Below are positions 5,473 to 5,581 of a DNA stretch of 5,581 nucleotides, one piece after another. Numbering within the stretch: position 1 is the first letter of the stretch; every line of letters starts with the position of its first letter. Below the pieces are notes generated by a model. That model saw only the letters and a program-made list of their open reading frames with translations. It had not been told where the DNA came from and did not search any database. The position numbers were made by a program, and so were the translations under genes. The stretch comes from Candidatus Omnitrophota bacterium (GTDB lineage: Bacteria; Omnitrophota; Gorgyraeia; JACOVV01): NCBI GenBank assembly GCA_023248175.1, contig JAHFFC010000071.1:1-5581 (forward strand), in the 5' to 3' direction.

Positions 5473-5493
5473 CCCCGTGGTCTAGCCACGGGG
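5473..5493. repeat. Palindrome ccccgtgg/ccacgggg
   Basis: A perfect 8-bp stem (5473-5480 with 5486-5493) surrounds the 5-nt loop tctag. It is GC-rich and stable, but not followed by a T-run on either strand. Similar CCCCGTGGxxxxxCCACGGGG units occur as dispersed intergenic repeats; that is recalled, not searched. Confidence 0.65.
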
Positions 5494-5502
5494 TTACCAC
5501 GC

Positions 5503-5581
5503 TGTCATTCCGAGTGGAGCGCCCGAAGGGCGCGGAGTCGAGGAATCTTGTTTTTGAGGAACTCTATGGCTAAGATCCCTC
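5503..5581. repeat. Dispersed 'GTCATTCCGAG...GAGGAATCTT' repeat, with start of an inverted copy
   Basis: Positions 5503-5549 carry the familiar GTCATTCCGAG...GTCGAGGAATCTT unit that litters intergenic regions of many environmental genomes. Its ends attcc (5507-5511) and ggaat (5542-5546) can pair, and an internal 6-bp stem, gcgccc/gggcgc (5519-5533, loop gaa), forms its core. At 5572-5581 aagatccctc matches the reverse complement of gaggaatctt (5540-5549) at 9 of 10 bases, so a second, inverted copy appears to begin here and run off the window. The stretch 5389-5581 holds no gene that I can support. Confidence 0.65.

Noticed and set aside
5473..5493. Intrinsic terminator or operator from the ccccgtgg palindrome
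   Set aside because: There is no T-run on either strand and no adjacent gene end. It fits better as one of several intergenic repeat units.

Overview
The window reads as chromosomal DNA from an uncultured bacterium of the PVC superphylum, most likely the Omnitrophota (candidate phylum OP3) or a close relative. The main reason is the small basic protein at 820-1113. Its first ~56 residues (HPSLK, RSVLKRFE, LPKVK) match the PVC 'signature' small basic protein family as I remember it. The lineage is an inference from remembered family patterns, not from a search. Both strands are densely coded, and the two edges carry intergenic palindromic repeats typical of metagenome-assembled genomes.

Layout. 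Positions 1-234 hold C/G-rich inverted repeats, a small hairpin, and a 32-codon ORF (132-230) that looks like the N-terminus of a HicB antitoxin cut off after its E-G-G-Y motif. The ORF ends in a G-rich 12-bp tandem duplication that can also form a G-quadruplex. Positions 235-4119 are one compact plus-strand cluster of six genes: a membrane-anchored SPOR-domain protein; the PVC small basic protein with an Ala/Pro/Lys-rich tail; a short site-2-protease-like M50 membrane peptidase; aroB (3-dehydroquinate synthase, TTG start); rnc (ribonuclease III); and a second membrane-anchored SPOR-domain protein. Intergenic distances run from a 13-nt overlap to a 15-nt gap, so a single operon with translational coupling is likely.

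A two-gene minus-strand unit converges on it, with stop codons 2 nt apart. It encodes an ExeA/GspA-like AAA+ ATPase (4538-5350) and a GspB/PulB-like bitopic membrane protein (4122-4541), joined by an ATGA overlap. The ATPase has a near-consensus sigma-70 promoter only about 10 nt upstream of its best start codon, which implies a nearly leaderless mRNA. That promoter overlaps one arm of a repeat hairpin. Positions 5389-5581 contain no gene and are packed with four distinct palindromic repeat types.

How the genes fit together. aroB and rnc are housekeeping genes (shikimate pathway, RNA processing). Both SPOR proteins are expected to bind peptidoglycan in the periplasm. The GspA/GspB pair is known elsewhere to help insert the type II secretion secretin through the cell wall. 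An envelope theme is therefore shared by the two convergent units, but a functional link is inference. I see no clear new multi-gene defence or mobile system. The more unusual points are the HicB remnant, the near-leaderless repeat-embedded promoter, the tailed PVC signature protein, and an RNase III lacking the usual fourth acidic metal ligand (Gly132 instead of Asp).
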